Shown here: positions 1 to 5,757 of the stretch, piece by piece | Position numbering within the stretch: the stretch's first letter is position 1 | Layout of the letters: every line of letters begins with the position of its first letter | Assembly: GCA_937901435.1 (NCBI GenBank) | Contig: CALGTJ010000318.1 | Coordinates: 1-5,757 of the forward strand | Length of the DNA: 5,757 nt | Reading direction: 5' to 3' | Source: an uncultured Rhodobacter sp. | GTDB lineage: Bacteria > Pseudomonadota > Alphaproteobacteria > Rhodobacterales > Rhodobacteraceae | The notes under the pieces: generated by a model | Database searches by the model: none | The model's input: the letters and a program-made list of their open reading frames with translations, nothing else | Told to the model about the DNA's origin: nothing | Position numbers and translations under genes: made by a program

Positions 1-300
1 CTGAGAAATAGAGGAAAAATAGAGCGGCGGACAACTACGCTGACACAGGGGGGACATATCACAGCGCGCCATCCACGTCTGGCAGCCCGCTGTGATACAG
101 ATCACCTGACCCAACTCGACCCGCGCGCCGGTGGAATCCGTGCAATAATATTCGACACCGGGCATCGGGACAAAAGCCCCCGGCGCTTTCGCGCTGTCCT
201 CGCCCGCCCATAAAAGACCTGCCCACAACAGGCTCACCCACAACAGGCTCATCCTAAGCAAGCTTGGCGCGACAGAAAATGCGGCCGTCCAACGGTTCAT
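1..300 (-). CDS. Small exported cysteine-rich protein of unknown function (3' end outside window)
   Basis: An open minus-strand frame runs without a stop from position 300 to the left edge. Two in-frame ATGs are possible. The one at 300 has GGTAGG (310-315) nine bases upstream; the one at 252 has no well-spaced ribosome binding site. From 252 the protein begins with a hydrophobic, Trp/Leu-rich signal peptide (residues 2-17) and a likely signal peptidase I site after A-K-A (21-23). The mature part holds VEYYCTDSTGARVELG and ICITAGCQTWMARCDMS, with six Cys at 37, 52, 57, 64, 70 and 74, which suggests disulfides in the periplasm. I recall similar short hypothetical proteins in Rhodobacterales but can name no function. 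The last 17 or so visible residues look less family-like than the middle, and the stop lies beyond the edge. It is transcribed divergently from prfA. Being a real gene is likely; its role is unknown. Confidence 0.68.
   Translation of the reverse strand, partial: MNRWTAAFSVAPSLLRMSLLWVSLLWAGLLWAGEDSAKAPGAFVPMPGVEYYCTDSTGARVELGQVICITAGCQTWMARCDMSPLCQRSCPPLYFSSISQ
222..251. repeat. Perfect 15-bp tandem duplication inside the signal-peptide coding region
   Basis: The unit cccacaacaggctca occurs twice without a mismatch, at 222-236 and 237-251. On the minus strand it is in frame and encodes the pentapeptide SLLW(V/A) twice. A third, diverged copy follows as GLLWA (about 207-221). The repeat therefore lengthens the hydrophobic core of the signal peptide in steps of five residues. 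Confidence 0.9.
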
Positions 301-401
301 AGGGGCAAGCCTACCACGCATTTGCCAAACCGCATAGCGGTCCTGTCGGGCGTTGGGCGTAGCTCTTGACCTTGGGACCCGGAATAGGCCACATCGCGCC
401 C
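301..401. promoter_or_regulatory. Divergent intergenic region between the exported protein gene and prfA
   Basis: These 101 bases separate two divergently oriented genes and must hold promoters for at least one of them. Visible elements are a small inverted repeat, ACCGC-ATA-GCGGT (329-341), and a TTGACC hexamer (366-371) that resembles a -35 box, although no good -10 box lies 16-18 bases downstream of it. GGAATAGG (381-388), 13 bases before the prfA ATG, is the only purine-rich stretch that could serve as a ribosome binding site. Promoter positions are not resolved. Confidence 0.35.
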
Positions 402-1451
402 ATGGTTCCATTAGACAAACTTGCCCAGATCACCGAACGTTTCGAGTTTCTCGAGGCGTCCATGTCCACAGGCTCTGGTGACATTGCCGCCCTTGGCAAG
501 GAATACAGTGACCTGCGCCCGGTGGTCGAGGAAATTGCGCTGTATCGCCGCTTGCTGGATGATATGGCAGAGGCACAGGCGATGCTGGCCGACCCCGAAA
601 TGGCCGAACTGGCGCAGGATGAGTTGCCCCGGCTGAAAAAGCGCCTGCCAGAGGTGGAAAACAACCTGCGCATCTCGCTCTTGCCCAAGGATGCTGCCGA
701 CGCAGGCTCTGCCATCCTCGAAATCCGCCCCGGCACCGGGGGCGACGAGGCGTCGTTGTTCGCCGGAGATCTGTTGCGGATGTATCAGCGCTACGCAGAG
801 GCGCGGGGCTGGACATTCGAGATCATCGAGGAAAGCCTGACGGAACTGGGTGGCATCAAGGAAGTGGTCGCCAATGTGCAGGGCGAGGGCGTCTTTGCCC
901 GGATGAAATACGAAAGCGGCGTACACCGGGTGCAGCGCGTACCAACGACGGAAAGCGGCGGGCGCATCCACACCTCTGCCGCCACGGTCGCGGTGCTGCC
1001 AGAGGCCAAGGACGTGGACATCAAGATCGACGCGAATGACATCCGCATCGACACCATGCGCGCCAGCGGGGCAGGTGGGCAGCACGTCAACACCACCGAT
1101 TCTGCGGTGCGCATCACCCATATTCCCAGTGGCATCGTCGTCACCAGCGCCGAGAAATCCCAGCACCGCAACCGCGAGATTGCCATGACCGTGCTGCGCG
1201 CGCGACTGTATGACGCCGAACGCAGCCGGATCGACGGCGAACGATCGGCGGACCGCAAGACGCAGGTCGGCTCTGGTGACCGCTCTGAACGCATCCGCAC
1301 CTATAATTTTCCGCAAGGCCGGATGAGCGATCATCGCATCAACCTGACGCTCTACAAGCTCGATCAGGTGATGCAGGGCGATCTGGACGAAATCATCGAC
1401 GCGCTGATTTCCGACGCGCAAGCCAATATGCTGGCCGAGATGGAGGCATGA
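402..1451 (+). CDS. prfA: Peptide chain release factor 1 (RF1)
   Basis: RF1 recognises UAA and UAG stop codons in the ribosomal A site and triggers hydrolysis of the peptidyl-tRNA ester. The 349-residue product is close to the usual length. The N-terminal helical domain is followed by the PCRF region with [14 protein letters not shown]. The stop-codon-reading PxT tripeptide is P181-T-T183, inside [17 protein letters not shown], and the catalytic GGQ is at 225-227 in [19 protein letters not shown]. PxT rather than SPF marks it as RF1, not RF2. I chose the ATG at 402 because [10 protein letters not shown] matches family N-termini; the frame is open 12 codons further up to a TTG at 366, but that extension looks non-family. 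The last bases ATGA overlap the start of prmC, whose product methylates the GGQ glutamine (Q227). Confidence 0.97.
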   Translation: MVPLDKLAQITERFEFLEASMSTGSGDIAALGKEYSDLRPVVEEIALYRRLLDDMAEAQAMLADPEMAELAQDELPRLKKRLPEVENNLRISLLPKDAADAGSAILEIRPGTGGDEASLFAGDLLRMYQRYAEARGWTFEIIEESLTELGGIKEVVANVQGEGVFARMKYESGVHRVQRVPTTESGGRIHTSAATVAVLPEAKDVDIKIDANDIRIDTMRASGAGGQHVNTTDSAVRITHIPSGIVVTSAEKSQHRNREIAMTVLRARLYDAERSRIDGERSADRKTQVGSGDRSERIRTYNFPQGRMSDHRINLTLYKLDQVMQGDLDEIIDALISDAQANMLAEMEA

Positions 1452-2299
1452 CGGCCCCCATGACCGTGCAAGAAGCGCTGGCCAAGGCCATCGAGCGCCT
1501 GACAAAGTCGCAGGTTCCCAGTCCTGCGCGCGACGCACGTATCCTTATGGCGCATGCGCTTGGGGTCGACGCGGCGCGCATTACCCTGATGGCGCACGAC
1601 CCGATCAGCCCCGACGCGCTGTCCAGCTTTGAGTATCTGATCCGCGAGCGGCGCGACCACGTTCCGATCTCGCATCTGGTTGGCGGACGCGATTTTTATG
1701 GCCGCCGCTTCAAGGTCACCAGTGATGTGCTGGACCCACGCCCAGAGACCGAAACCCTGATCGAGATTGCCTTGCAGCAGCCGTTTTCCGAGGTGCTGGA
1801 CCTTGGCACCGGGTCGGGCTGCATCCTGATCACCCTGCTGGCAGAGCGCCCCGACGCGGTTGGTATCGCCAGTGACGCCGCGCCCGAGGCGCTTGACATC
1901 GCGCGGGAAAACGCCGCGCGTCTGGGCGTGGACGGGCGATGCGATTTCATGCAATCGGACTGGTTTCAGTGGATCGGCGGCACCTATGATCTGATCCTGT
2001 CCAATCCGCCCTACATTGCCCGTGACGAAATGGCGTCCCTGTCGCGTGATGTCCTTGATCACGAACCGCATATGGCGCTGACCGATCACGCCGACGGGTT
2101 GACCGCCTATCGCGAAATCGCCGCCGGGGTTGCGCCGCATCTGACACCCGGCGGGCGGCTGTTGCTGGAAATCGGGCCCACCCAGGCGCAGGCGGTGACC
2201 GATCTGCTGGCCGCGGCGGGGCTGATCCGCATGACAACCCATGCTGATCTTGACGGCAGAGACCGGGTGATTTCCGCCTATTCTTCCGATCTGTCGTGA
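1448..2299 (+). CDS. prmC: Peptide chain release factor N5-glutamine methyltransferase
   Basis: PrmC transfers a methyl group from S-adenosylmethionine to the side-chain nitrogen of the GGQ glutamine in release factors, which speeds peptide release. The 283-residue product has the N-terminal helical substrate-binding domain (about 1-85, including [13 protein letters not shown]). A Rossmann methyltransferase domain follows, with the SAM-binding loop DLGTGSG at 118-124 and the signature NPPY at 186-189 that binds the target amide. [11 protein letters not shown] just before the SAM domain is also typical. The ATG at 1448 overlaps the prfA stop (ATGA). A second in-frame ATG at 1460 is equally plausible: GGAGG (1442-1446) lies only one base before the first start and 13 before the second, so spacing does not decide. 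The stop is followed at once by an in-frame TAA (TGATAA). Confidence 0.96.
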   Translation: MTAPMTVQEALAKAIERLTKSQVPSPARDARILMAHALGVDAARITLMAHDPISPDALSSFEYLIRERRDHVPISHLVGGRDFYGRRFKVTSDVLDPRPETETLIEIALQQPFSEVLDLGTGSGCILITLLAERPDAVGIASDAAPEALDIARENAARLGVDGRCDFMQSDWFQWIGGTYDLILSNPPYIARDEMASLSRDVLDHEPHMALTDHADGLTAYREIAAGVAPHLTPGGRLLLEIGPTQAQAVTDLLAAAGLIRMTTHADLDGRDRVISAYSSDLS

Positions 2300-2308
2300 T
2301 AAAAGTCG

Positions 2309-2337
2309 CAATTTTCAGCCACGTTAACGTGGAATTG
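2309..2337. other. Perfect 14-bp palindrome with outer arms, downstream of prmC
   Basis: CCACGTTAACGTGG (2319-2332) is a perfect dyad. It is flanked by complementary outer arms CAATT (2309-2313) and AATTG (2333-2337), with a five-base bulge (ttcag) on the left side only. As RNA it could form a five-pair stem with a UUAA loop plus an outer stem. No real U-tract follows (gtcgatttt), so as an intrinsic terminator of prfA-prmC it would be weak. As DNA it could be an operator for a dimeric regulator of the downstream gene. Symmetry is certain; function is not. Confidence 0.5.
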
Positions 2338-2391
2338 TCGATTTTGGGTTGTCATGCGGGGAAAGAGATGTTTACTCAACCGCGAGCGGCT

Positions 2392-2422
2392 GGTGGAACC
2401 GACTTTCGTTCCCCCCGTCAAA
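2392..2422 (+). promoter_or_regulatory. Candidate ECF-sigma-type promoter or dyad upstream of the DUF4167 gene
   Basis: GGAACC (2395-2400) resembles the -35 element of many ECF sigma-factor promoters, and TCAAA (2418-2422) fits the TCnAA form of some -10 elements at about the right distance. Initiation here would give a leader of roughly 90 bases before the ATG at 2521. The same stretch is also an inverted repeat, GGAAC-N8-GTTCC (2395-2399 and 2408-2412), which could instead be an operator or RNA hairpin. The rest of the 2300-2520 intergenic region shows no convincing sigma-70 promoter, small ORF or known RNA motif. Confidence 0.22.
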
Positions 2423-2520
2423 TAGCCGAACATCGTTTGATCCGGTCTTAAGAACCCCGCGCAAGCTGTGCGGATTTTGGGTCAGGCGAAGCCAACACGA
2501 AGGCTCGATAGCAAAACACC

Positions 2521-3456
2521 ATGAGATCTTCTAAACAGCGATCGCGGTCGAAACAGAACCGCAACCGTTCTTCCGTCGGGAACGTCGTAAACCGGGTTTT
2601 TGACAGCTCTGGTCCCGAAGGTAAGGTGCGCGGAACTCCGCAGCAAATTATTGATAAATATAATCAGCTTGCCCGCGATGCGCAGTTGAGCAACGACCGC
2701 GTGGCCGCCGAGAATTTTCAGCAACACTCAGAGCATTACACCCGGATGCTGGCAGAGGCGACACGCGAACAAGAGGCCAAGCGCGAACAGCAAGAGACGC
2801 AGTTCCGCGACAGGCAGCCAAACCAGAACAACAACGATCAGCGGAATGATCGCGGCAATGATCGTGGAAATGACCAGCAGCGGTACGAGCGTGGCGGCGA
2901 TCAGCCCCAGCCCGACATCGCAGAGCAGCCGCAACCAGACACGCGCCACGATCCGCGCCATCAGGTACCGCGCCATCAGGAACCGCGTCAGCAAGACACC
3001 CGCCAGCAGGACACCCGCCAGCAGGACAACCGTCAGACAGAGCAGCGCCAACCAGAGACACGGCAGGACGATCCTCAGCAGGACGGGTCGCGTCAGCAAG
3101 AGGCGCCGAGGTCCGAGGCTCAAAGACCGGATCGGCCAAAGGCAGAGCGCACCAAACGTCCGCGCAAGGAACGTGCACCCAAGCCTGCGCAGCCACAGCT
3201 TGAATTGCAGGGCACCCCAGAGGCGAAACCTGCCAAGGCGGAAACGCCGGGCGATGTCATCGACATGGGCCGTGAGGACGACAGCGGTTTGGTGGACACA
3301 CCTGAAAGCAAACCAACGCCCAAGCCCCGTGCCCGTCGCCCGCGCAAACCAGCGGCCCCCAAGGCAGAGTCTGGATCAGACGCCGGTTCCGACTCGGCGT
3401 CCGATTCTGGCGACAAGTCTGCATCCGATAACGGACCTGCAGAAGCAGCAGAATAA
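2521..3456 (+). CDS. DUF4167 domain-containing protein with long disordered repeat tail
   Basis: Function is not established to my knowledge. The first 80 residues are the conserved DUF4167 domain: a basic Arg/Ser/Asn-rich start (1-18), then SVGNVVNRVFDSSGPEGKVR and GTPQQIIDKYNQLARDAQ, and a helical stretch with RVAAENFQQHSEHY. The rest (about 85-311) has the composition of an intrinsically disordered chain. It contains a Q/R/N/D-rich part with NDRG repeats (109-118), an array of pentapeptides (146-195), two Lys/Arg/Pro patches resembling linker-histone tails (about 205-222 and 264-282), and an acidic Ser/Asp-rich end (283-311). The mix of a basic start, RG/RQ repeats and an acidic end suggests nucleic-acid contact, which is inference. 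No Cys, signal peptide or membrane segment is present. The ATG is fixed by the family N-terminus MRSS; the nearest purine-rich stretch, GAAGG (about 2500), is unusually far upstream. It follows prmC in the same direction. Confidence 0.92.
   Translation: MRSSKQRSRSKQNRNRSSVGNVVNRVFDSSGPEGKVRGTPQQIIDKYNQLARDAQLSNDRVAAENFQQHSEHYTRMLAEATREQEAKREQQETQFRDRQPNQNNNDQRNDRGNDRGNDQQRYERGGDQPQPDIAEQPQPDTRHDPRHQVPRHQEPRQQDTRQQDTRQQDNRQTEQRQPETRQDDPQQDGSRQQEAPRSEAQRPDRPKAERTKRPRKERAPKPAQPQLELQGTPEAKPAKAETPGDVIDMGREDDSGLVDTPESKPTPKPRARRPRKPAAPKAESGSDAGSDSASDSGDKSASDNGPAEAAE
2845..2874 (+). repeat. 12-bp repeats encoding NDRG units
   Basis: Two and a half copies of an imperfect 12-bp unit (aatgatcgcggc, aatgatcgtgga, aatgac) encode NDRG-NDRG-ND at residues 109-118 of the DUF4167 protein. 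The copies differ mainly at third codon positions, so the peptide repeat is kept while the DNA has drifted. Confidence 0.75.
2956..3105 (+). repeat. 15-bp minisatellite encoding ten pentapeptides (RQQDT-like)
   Basis: Ten consecutive 15-base units code for pentapeptides in register at residues 146-195: RHQVP, RHQEP, RQQDT, RQQDT, RQQDN, RQTEQ, RQPET, RQDDP, QQDGS, RQQEA. The units at 2986-3000, 3001-3015 and 3016-3030 are nearly identical at the DNA level (cgccagcaggacacc and close variants); units further out are diverged. Nine of the ten begin with Arg and most have Gln at position 2 or 3. The pattern indicates growth by in-frame tandem duplication from the centre of the array. Confidence 0.88.
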
Positions 3457-3475
3457 GCCTGACGTCACAGAAAAT
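3457..3475. other. 19-bp convergent intergenic spacer
   Basis: The stops of the DUF4167 gene (plus) and rsmA (minus) are separated by only 19 bases, which contain the 8-bp palindrome TGACGTCA (3460-3467). No complete intrinsic terminator fits in the spacer, so each transcript probably ends inside or beyond the opposing gene. Confidence 0.6.
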
Positions 3476-3505
3476 TCAGTGCGCGCGGGCCTCATAGGCT
3501 CGCGC
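3471..3505 (-). terminator. Possible weak terminator overlapping the rsmA stop codon
   Basis: Read on the minus strand, GCGCG-a-GCCT (3496-3505) can pair with AGGC-ccg-CGCGC (3481-3492) around an ATG triloop. This gives a GC-rich stem of four plus five pairs with a small internal loop. ACTGAATTTTC follows, a short T-run within ten bases of the stem. The stem lies in the last codons of rsmA. The U-tract is short and displaced, so this is only a candidate. In the plus direction no T-run follows the hairpin. Confidence 0.3.
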
Positions 3506-4324
3506 AAGCGCACAAAAGCCTTCCAGCCCGATCTCTTCGGCGCGCGCCGTCGGCTTTATCCCCGCACTTTCCAGCAAGGCATCAATCTCTGGTGCCAGCC
3601 CCTTAAGGGCAGAGCGCATCATCTTGCGGCGCTGGTTGAACGCCATGGCGACGATGCGTGACAGCGTGGCGGCATCGGCCTCGAACCGGGGTGCGGGCAG
3701 GGCGGTCAGATGCACCACGGCGGAATGGACCTTGGGCGGGGGCGAAAATGCCTCTGGCGGCAGTTCCATGACGATACGCGCGTCACAGCGCCATTGGGCC
3801 AGCAGTGCAAGGCGGCCATAGGCCTTGCTGCCCGGTTTCGCCACAATCCGCAGCGCCACTTCGCGCTGAAACATCAGAGTCAGACTGTCCCAGACGGGCG
3901 GCCACGCGGTCGGCGTCAGCCAGCGCACCAGCAGTTCGGTGCCCACATTATAGGGCAGGTTCGACACGATGCGGATCGGCGGGGTCAGATGGTCCAGCGG
4001 GTTGATCTTTAACGCGTCGGCGTTCACCACCTCAAGGCGTCCGGGGTAGGCGGCGGCGATCTGGGCCAAGGCTGGCAGGCAGCGCGCGTCTTTTTCCACC
4101 GCCAGCACCCGGCGCGCGCCCTCGGCCAGCAGGCCACGGGTCAGGCCGCCGGGACCGGGGCCGACCTCTAGCACATCGCAGCCGGTCAGATCGCCTGCTT
4201 GGCGCGCGATCTTGGCGGTCAGGTTCAGGTCCAGCAGAAAATTCTGGCCCATGGATTTTTTGGCCACAAGATCATGGGTGGTGATGACCTCGCGCAGGGG
4301 GGGCAGGGCGTCTATAAAGCTCAT
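3476..4324 (-). CDS. rsmA: 16S rRNA (adenine1518-N6/adenine1519-N6)-dimethyltransferase
   Basis: RsmA (KsgA) dimethylates two adjacent adenines in the terminal helix 45 loop of 16S rRNA during late 30S assembly; its loss commonly gives kasugamycin resistance. The 282-residue product shows the family N-terminus [10 protein letters not shown] (23-32), the SAM-binding motif [10 protein letters not shown] (53-62), the acidic ribose-contact E77, D103 in NADAL, and the catalytic NLPY at 122-125. The C-terminal domain has [16 protein letters not shown], typical of the family. The frame stays open upstream to 4540, but that extension lies in pdxA and is not family-like. The ATG at 4324 is four-base overlapped with the pdxA stop (ATGA) and no good Shine-Dalgarno precedes it, suggesting translation coupled to pdxA. 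It is the last gene of the visible surA-pdxA-rsmA block. Confidence 0.97.
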   Translation of the reverse strand: MSFIDALPPLREVITTHDLVAKKSMGQNFLLDLNLTAKIARQAGDLTGCDVLEVGPGPGGLTRGLLAEGARRVLAVEKDARCLPALAQIAAAYPGRLEVVNADALKINPLDHLTPPIRIVSNLPYNVGTELLVRWLTPTAWPPVWDSLTLMFQREVALRIVAKPGSKAYGRLALLAQWRCDARIVMELPPEAFSPPPKVHSAVVHLTALPAPRFEADAATLSRIVAMAFNQRRKMMRSALKGLAPEIDALLESAGIKPTARAEEIGLEGFCALARAYEARAH

Positions 4325-5337
4325 GGGGTTCGGGCCCGTATTCTGGAGAGTGCCATGTTCGCGGCCAGTTTCAGCGCCTCGATCAGGCTGGTGGGATTGG
4401 CGATGCCACGCCCCGCGATGTCGAAGGCCGTGCCGTGATCGGGCGAGGTGCGGATGAACGGCAGACCCAGCGTCACATTCACCCCAAGGTCGAAATCCAG
4501 TGTCTTGATCGGGATCAGGGCCTGATCGTGATACATGCACACGGCCGCGTCATATCCCACGCGTGCGGCGGCATGGAACATCGTATCGGCAGAGCGCGGC
4601 CCGTCGATCCGCATCCCCTCTGCGGCAAGCCGCGCCACCACGGGCGCGATCACGGTCATATCCTCGAGGCCCATCGCCCCGCCTTCGCCCGCATGGGGGT
4701 TCAGCCCGGCCACGGCGATGCGCGGCGCGGCAATGCCAAAGTCGCGGATCAACCCGGCGTGGGTGATGCGGATCGTGGTGTCCAACAGGTCTGGCGTCAG
4801 GGCGGTGGGCACGTCTGCGACGGGGATATGGATTGTGGTGGGCACGACGCGCAACGCGGCAGAGGCCAGCATCATCACCACGTGATCGACCCCGGCCAGC
4901 GCGGCGAGGTATTCCGTGTGCCCCGGATAGGCAAAGCCCGCGCCGTCCTTGAGGGCTTTCTTGTGGATTGGCGCGGTGCAGATGGCGCTGGCGGTGCCTG
5001 ACTGCACCAGATCCACCGCGCGCGCGATAACCTCTATCACACCGCTGGCATTGGCCGGATCGGGCAAGCCATTGCTGCGATGTCCGGCAAAATCATGGCG
5101 CAGGACGGGCAGGGCATCGGGCATGACCGCCACGGCCTCAGAGGGATGCGCGATCTCGCGCCAGAGCGTCCCATCGGGCAAATGGCGTGGGTCGCCAATC
5201 CAAAAGAAACAGGACGCCTCGCGCAGGGCCAGCCACGCCTTTACGGCCAGTTCCGGCCCAACCCCTGCGGGTTCGCCCACGGTCAGCGCAATGGGGGCCA
5301 GATCGCCGGAATGTAGCGCCGCGCGCGCAGGTGTCAT
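4321..5337 (-). CDS. pdxA: 4-hydroxythreonine-4-phosphate dehydrogenase
   Basis: PdxA oxidises 4-phosphohydroxy-L-threonine with NAD(P)+; the product decarboxylates to 3-amino-1-hydroxyacetone phosphate, which PdxJ uses to make pyridoxine 5'-phosphate in the DXP-dependent vitamin B6 pathway. The 338-residue product is of normal length. It has the N-terminal [12 protein letters not shown] (18-29), [10 protein letters not shown], and GHTEYLA (H140). The three divalent-metal histidines are recognisable by alignment from memory to the E. coli enzyme: H170 in TTIHIP, H215 in LNPHAGEGG and H270 in [31 protein letters not shown] near the C-terminus is also diagnostic. The ATG at 5337 overlaps the upstream surA-like stop by four bases (ATGA), and its own end overlaps rsmA in the same way. 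No strong ribosome binding site precedes the start, in line with coupled translation. Confidence 0.97.
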   Translation of the reverse strand: MTPARAALHSGDLAPIALTVGEPAGVGPELAVKAWLALREASCFFWIGDPRHLPDGTLWREIAHPSEAVAVMPDALPVLRHDFAGHRSNGLPDPANASGVIEVIARAVDLVQSGTASAICTAPIHKKALKDGAGFAYPGHTEYLAALAGVDHVVMMLASAALRVVPTTIHIPVADVPTALTPDLLDTTIRITHAGLIRDFGIAAPRIAVAGLNPHAGEGGAMGLEDMTVIAPVVARLAAEGMRIDGPRSADTMFHAAARVGYDAAVCMYHDQALIPIKTLDFDLGVNVTLGLPFIRTSPDHGTAFDIAGRGIANPTSLIEALKLAANMALSRIRARTP

Positions 5338-5757
5338 TGGTATTGAATGATCGCGTCAGCCTTCAGTTCTGACAGATATCCGCTGGCATAAGAGGCGACG
5401 CGCTGGTTGATCAGGTTTTCGCGGACGGCCTCGCGGTTGACGTCCTCGTTCACTTGCAGCGTGCGACCGCAAAGCATCAGGAACACCAGCGCCTGACCGT
5501 CGCCCGTTGTCAGCCCGGTCGAAATCTCATTTGCGTCAAGCTTGGCCAATTCCAGCGCGATATCGCCCTGAATTTCAGAGACCGGCAGCACGTCGCGTAG
5601 CAGGCGTTCTTCGGGTTGGTCCTGAGCGATGCCATAAAGGTCGTCACAGGTGTCAATCTCTGCGGCCAGCCGGGCGGCTTGGGTCAGCGCCGCCTCGCTG
5701 CGGCCGCCGGGGATGAAATAGCGGGCGAAGTCGATGGAAACGGCCTCTGCCTCTGGT
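5334..5757 (-). CDS. surA: SurA-like periplasmic peptidyl-prolyl isomerase/chaperone, C-terminal part (5' end outside window)
   Basis: Only the last 140 codons are visible; the frame (first full codon at 5756) is open to the right edge. From its position directly before pdxA and rsmA, and from its sequence, it is read as SurA, the periplasmic chaperone that escorts outer-membrane proteins to assembly. The visible part resembles a parvulin fold: a strand VSIDFARYFIPGG, a helix with EIDTCDDLYGIA, then LPVSEIQGDIALELAKLDANEIS and a strand ALVFLMLCGRT. A C-terminal helical segment with VRENLINQRVASYASGYLSELKADA follows, like the C-terminal helix that packs on the SurA chaperone core. Two Cys, in DTCDDL and MLCGRT, might pair in the periplasm. 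The signal peptide and N-terminal chaperone domain cannot be checked here. The stop TGA overlaps the pdxA ATG. Confidence 0.83.
   Translation of the reverse strand, partial: PEAEAVSIDFARYFIPGGRSEAALTQAARLAAEIDTCDDLYGIAQDQPEERLLRDVLPVSEIQGDIALELAKLDANEISTGLTTGDGQALVFLMLCGRTLQVNEDVNREAVRENLINQRVASYASGYLSELKADAIIQYQ

Noticed and set aside
59..241. Minus-strand 60-codon frame
   Set aside because: It overlaps, in a different frame, the exported Cys-rich gene, which has a signal peptide and family-like sequence; this frame shows neither.
366..401. TTG-initiated 12-codon N-terminal extension of prfA
   Set aside because: RF1 proteins of this group begin near MVP; the extension has no family similarity and overlaps the probable promoter region.
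411..1538. 375-codon antisense frame across prfA
   Set aside because: Long antisense frames are common in high-GC coding DNA; the sequence shows no recognisable domain and prfA is unambiguous.
1364..2311. 315-codon antisense frame across prmC
   Set aside because: Shadow of prmC in high-GC sequence, with no recognisable motif.
2438..2452. TGATCC followed by TAAGA, the two halves of the Rhodobacter sigma-E promoter
   Set aside because: The elements are only about five bases apart, far from the roughly 18-base spacing such promoters need.
2349..2534. Possible 61-codon plus-strand small ORF before DUF4167
   Set aside because: Starts with a non-ATG codon, lacks a ribosome binding site, runs into the DUF4167 gene in another frame and has no coding-like composition.
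2728..3123. Antisense frame encoding a very hydrophobic, Leu/Val-rich 'membrane' protein
   Set aside because: It is the reverse reading of CAG/CGC/GAC-rich repeats (Gln codon CAG reads as Leu codon CTG), so the apparent membrane helices are a composition artefact.
2846..3661. 271-codon plus-strand frame overlapping DUF4167 and rsmA
   Set aside because: Frameshifted reading of the repeat tail; Ser/Arg/Pro-rich without any family features.
4325..4540. Upstream extension of rsmA
   Set aside because: The extra residues lie wholly within pdxA in another frame and are absent from RsmA proteins; the ATGA-overlapping start fits the family.
4435..5001. 188-codon His/Gly-rich antisense frame in pdxA
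   Set aside because: Shadow of pdxA; apparent His richness comes from reverse reading of Val/Met/Ala codons.

Overview
The window looks like a chromosomal housekeeping segment of an alphaproteobacterium, most likely a Rhodobacterales (Roseobacter-group) member. The grounds are high GC content, family-typical protein sequences (including a DUF4167 protein, which is essentially alphaproteobacterial) and the gene order. No mobile element, CRISPR array, tRNA or rRNA is visible, and I see no obviously transferred segment.

Layout. The left edge carries a minus-strand gene, cut off at its 3' end, for a small exported cysteine-rich protein of unknown function. It diverges from the plus-strand pair prfA-prmC, which encodes release factor 1 and the methyltransferase that modifies its GGQ glutamine; the two overlap by ATGA. 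After 221 non-coding bases with two dyad-symmetric elements comes a plus-strand DUF4167 gene, with a conserved N-terminal domain and a long disordered, repeat-built tail. It converges, 19 bp apart, on a minus-strand block whose transcription order is surA-like (5' part outside the window), pdxA, rsmA. All junctions in that block are ATGA overlaps. This is the surA-pdxA-rsmA(ksgA) arrangement known from many Proteobacteria.

How the genes work together. prfA and prmC form a functional unit: enzyme and substrate are translationally coupled. RsmA acts in the final steps of 30S biogenesis, so the window is rich in translation and ribosome functions, with DUF4167 between them. pdxA (vitamin B6 synthesis) and the SurA-like chaperone (outer-membrane protein folding) share the rsmA operon by conserved linkage rather than by an obvious common pathway.

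I find no convincing previously undescribed multi-gene system. The least explained items are the cysteine-rich exported protein with a 15-bp tandem duplication in its signal peptide, the palindrome after prmC, a candidate ECF-type promoter or dyad before DUF4167, and the pentapeptide repeat array in the DUF4167 tail.
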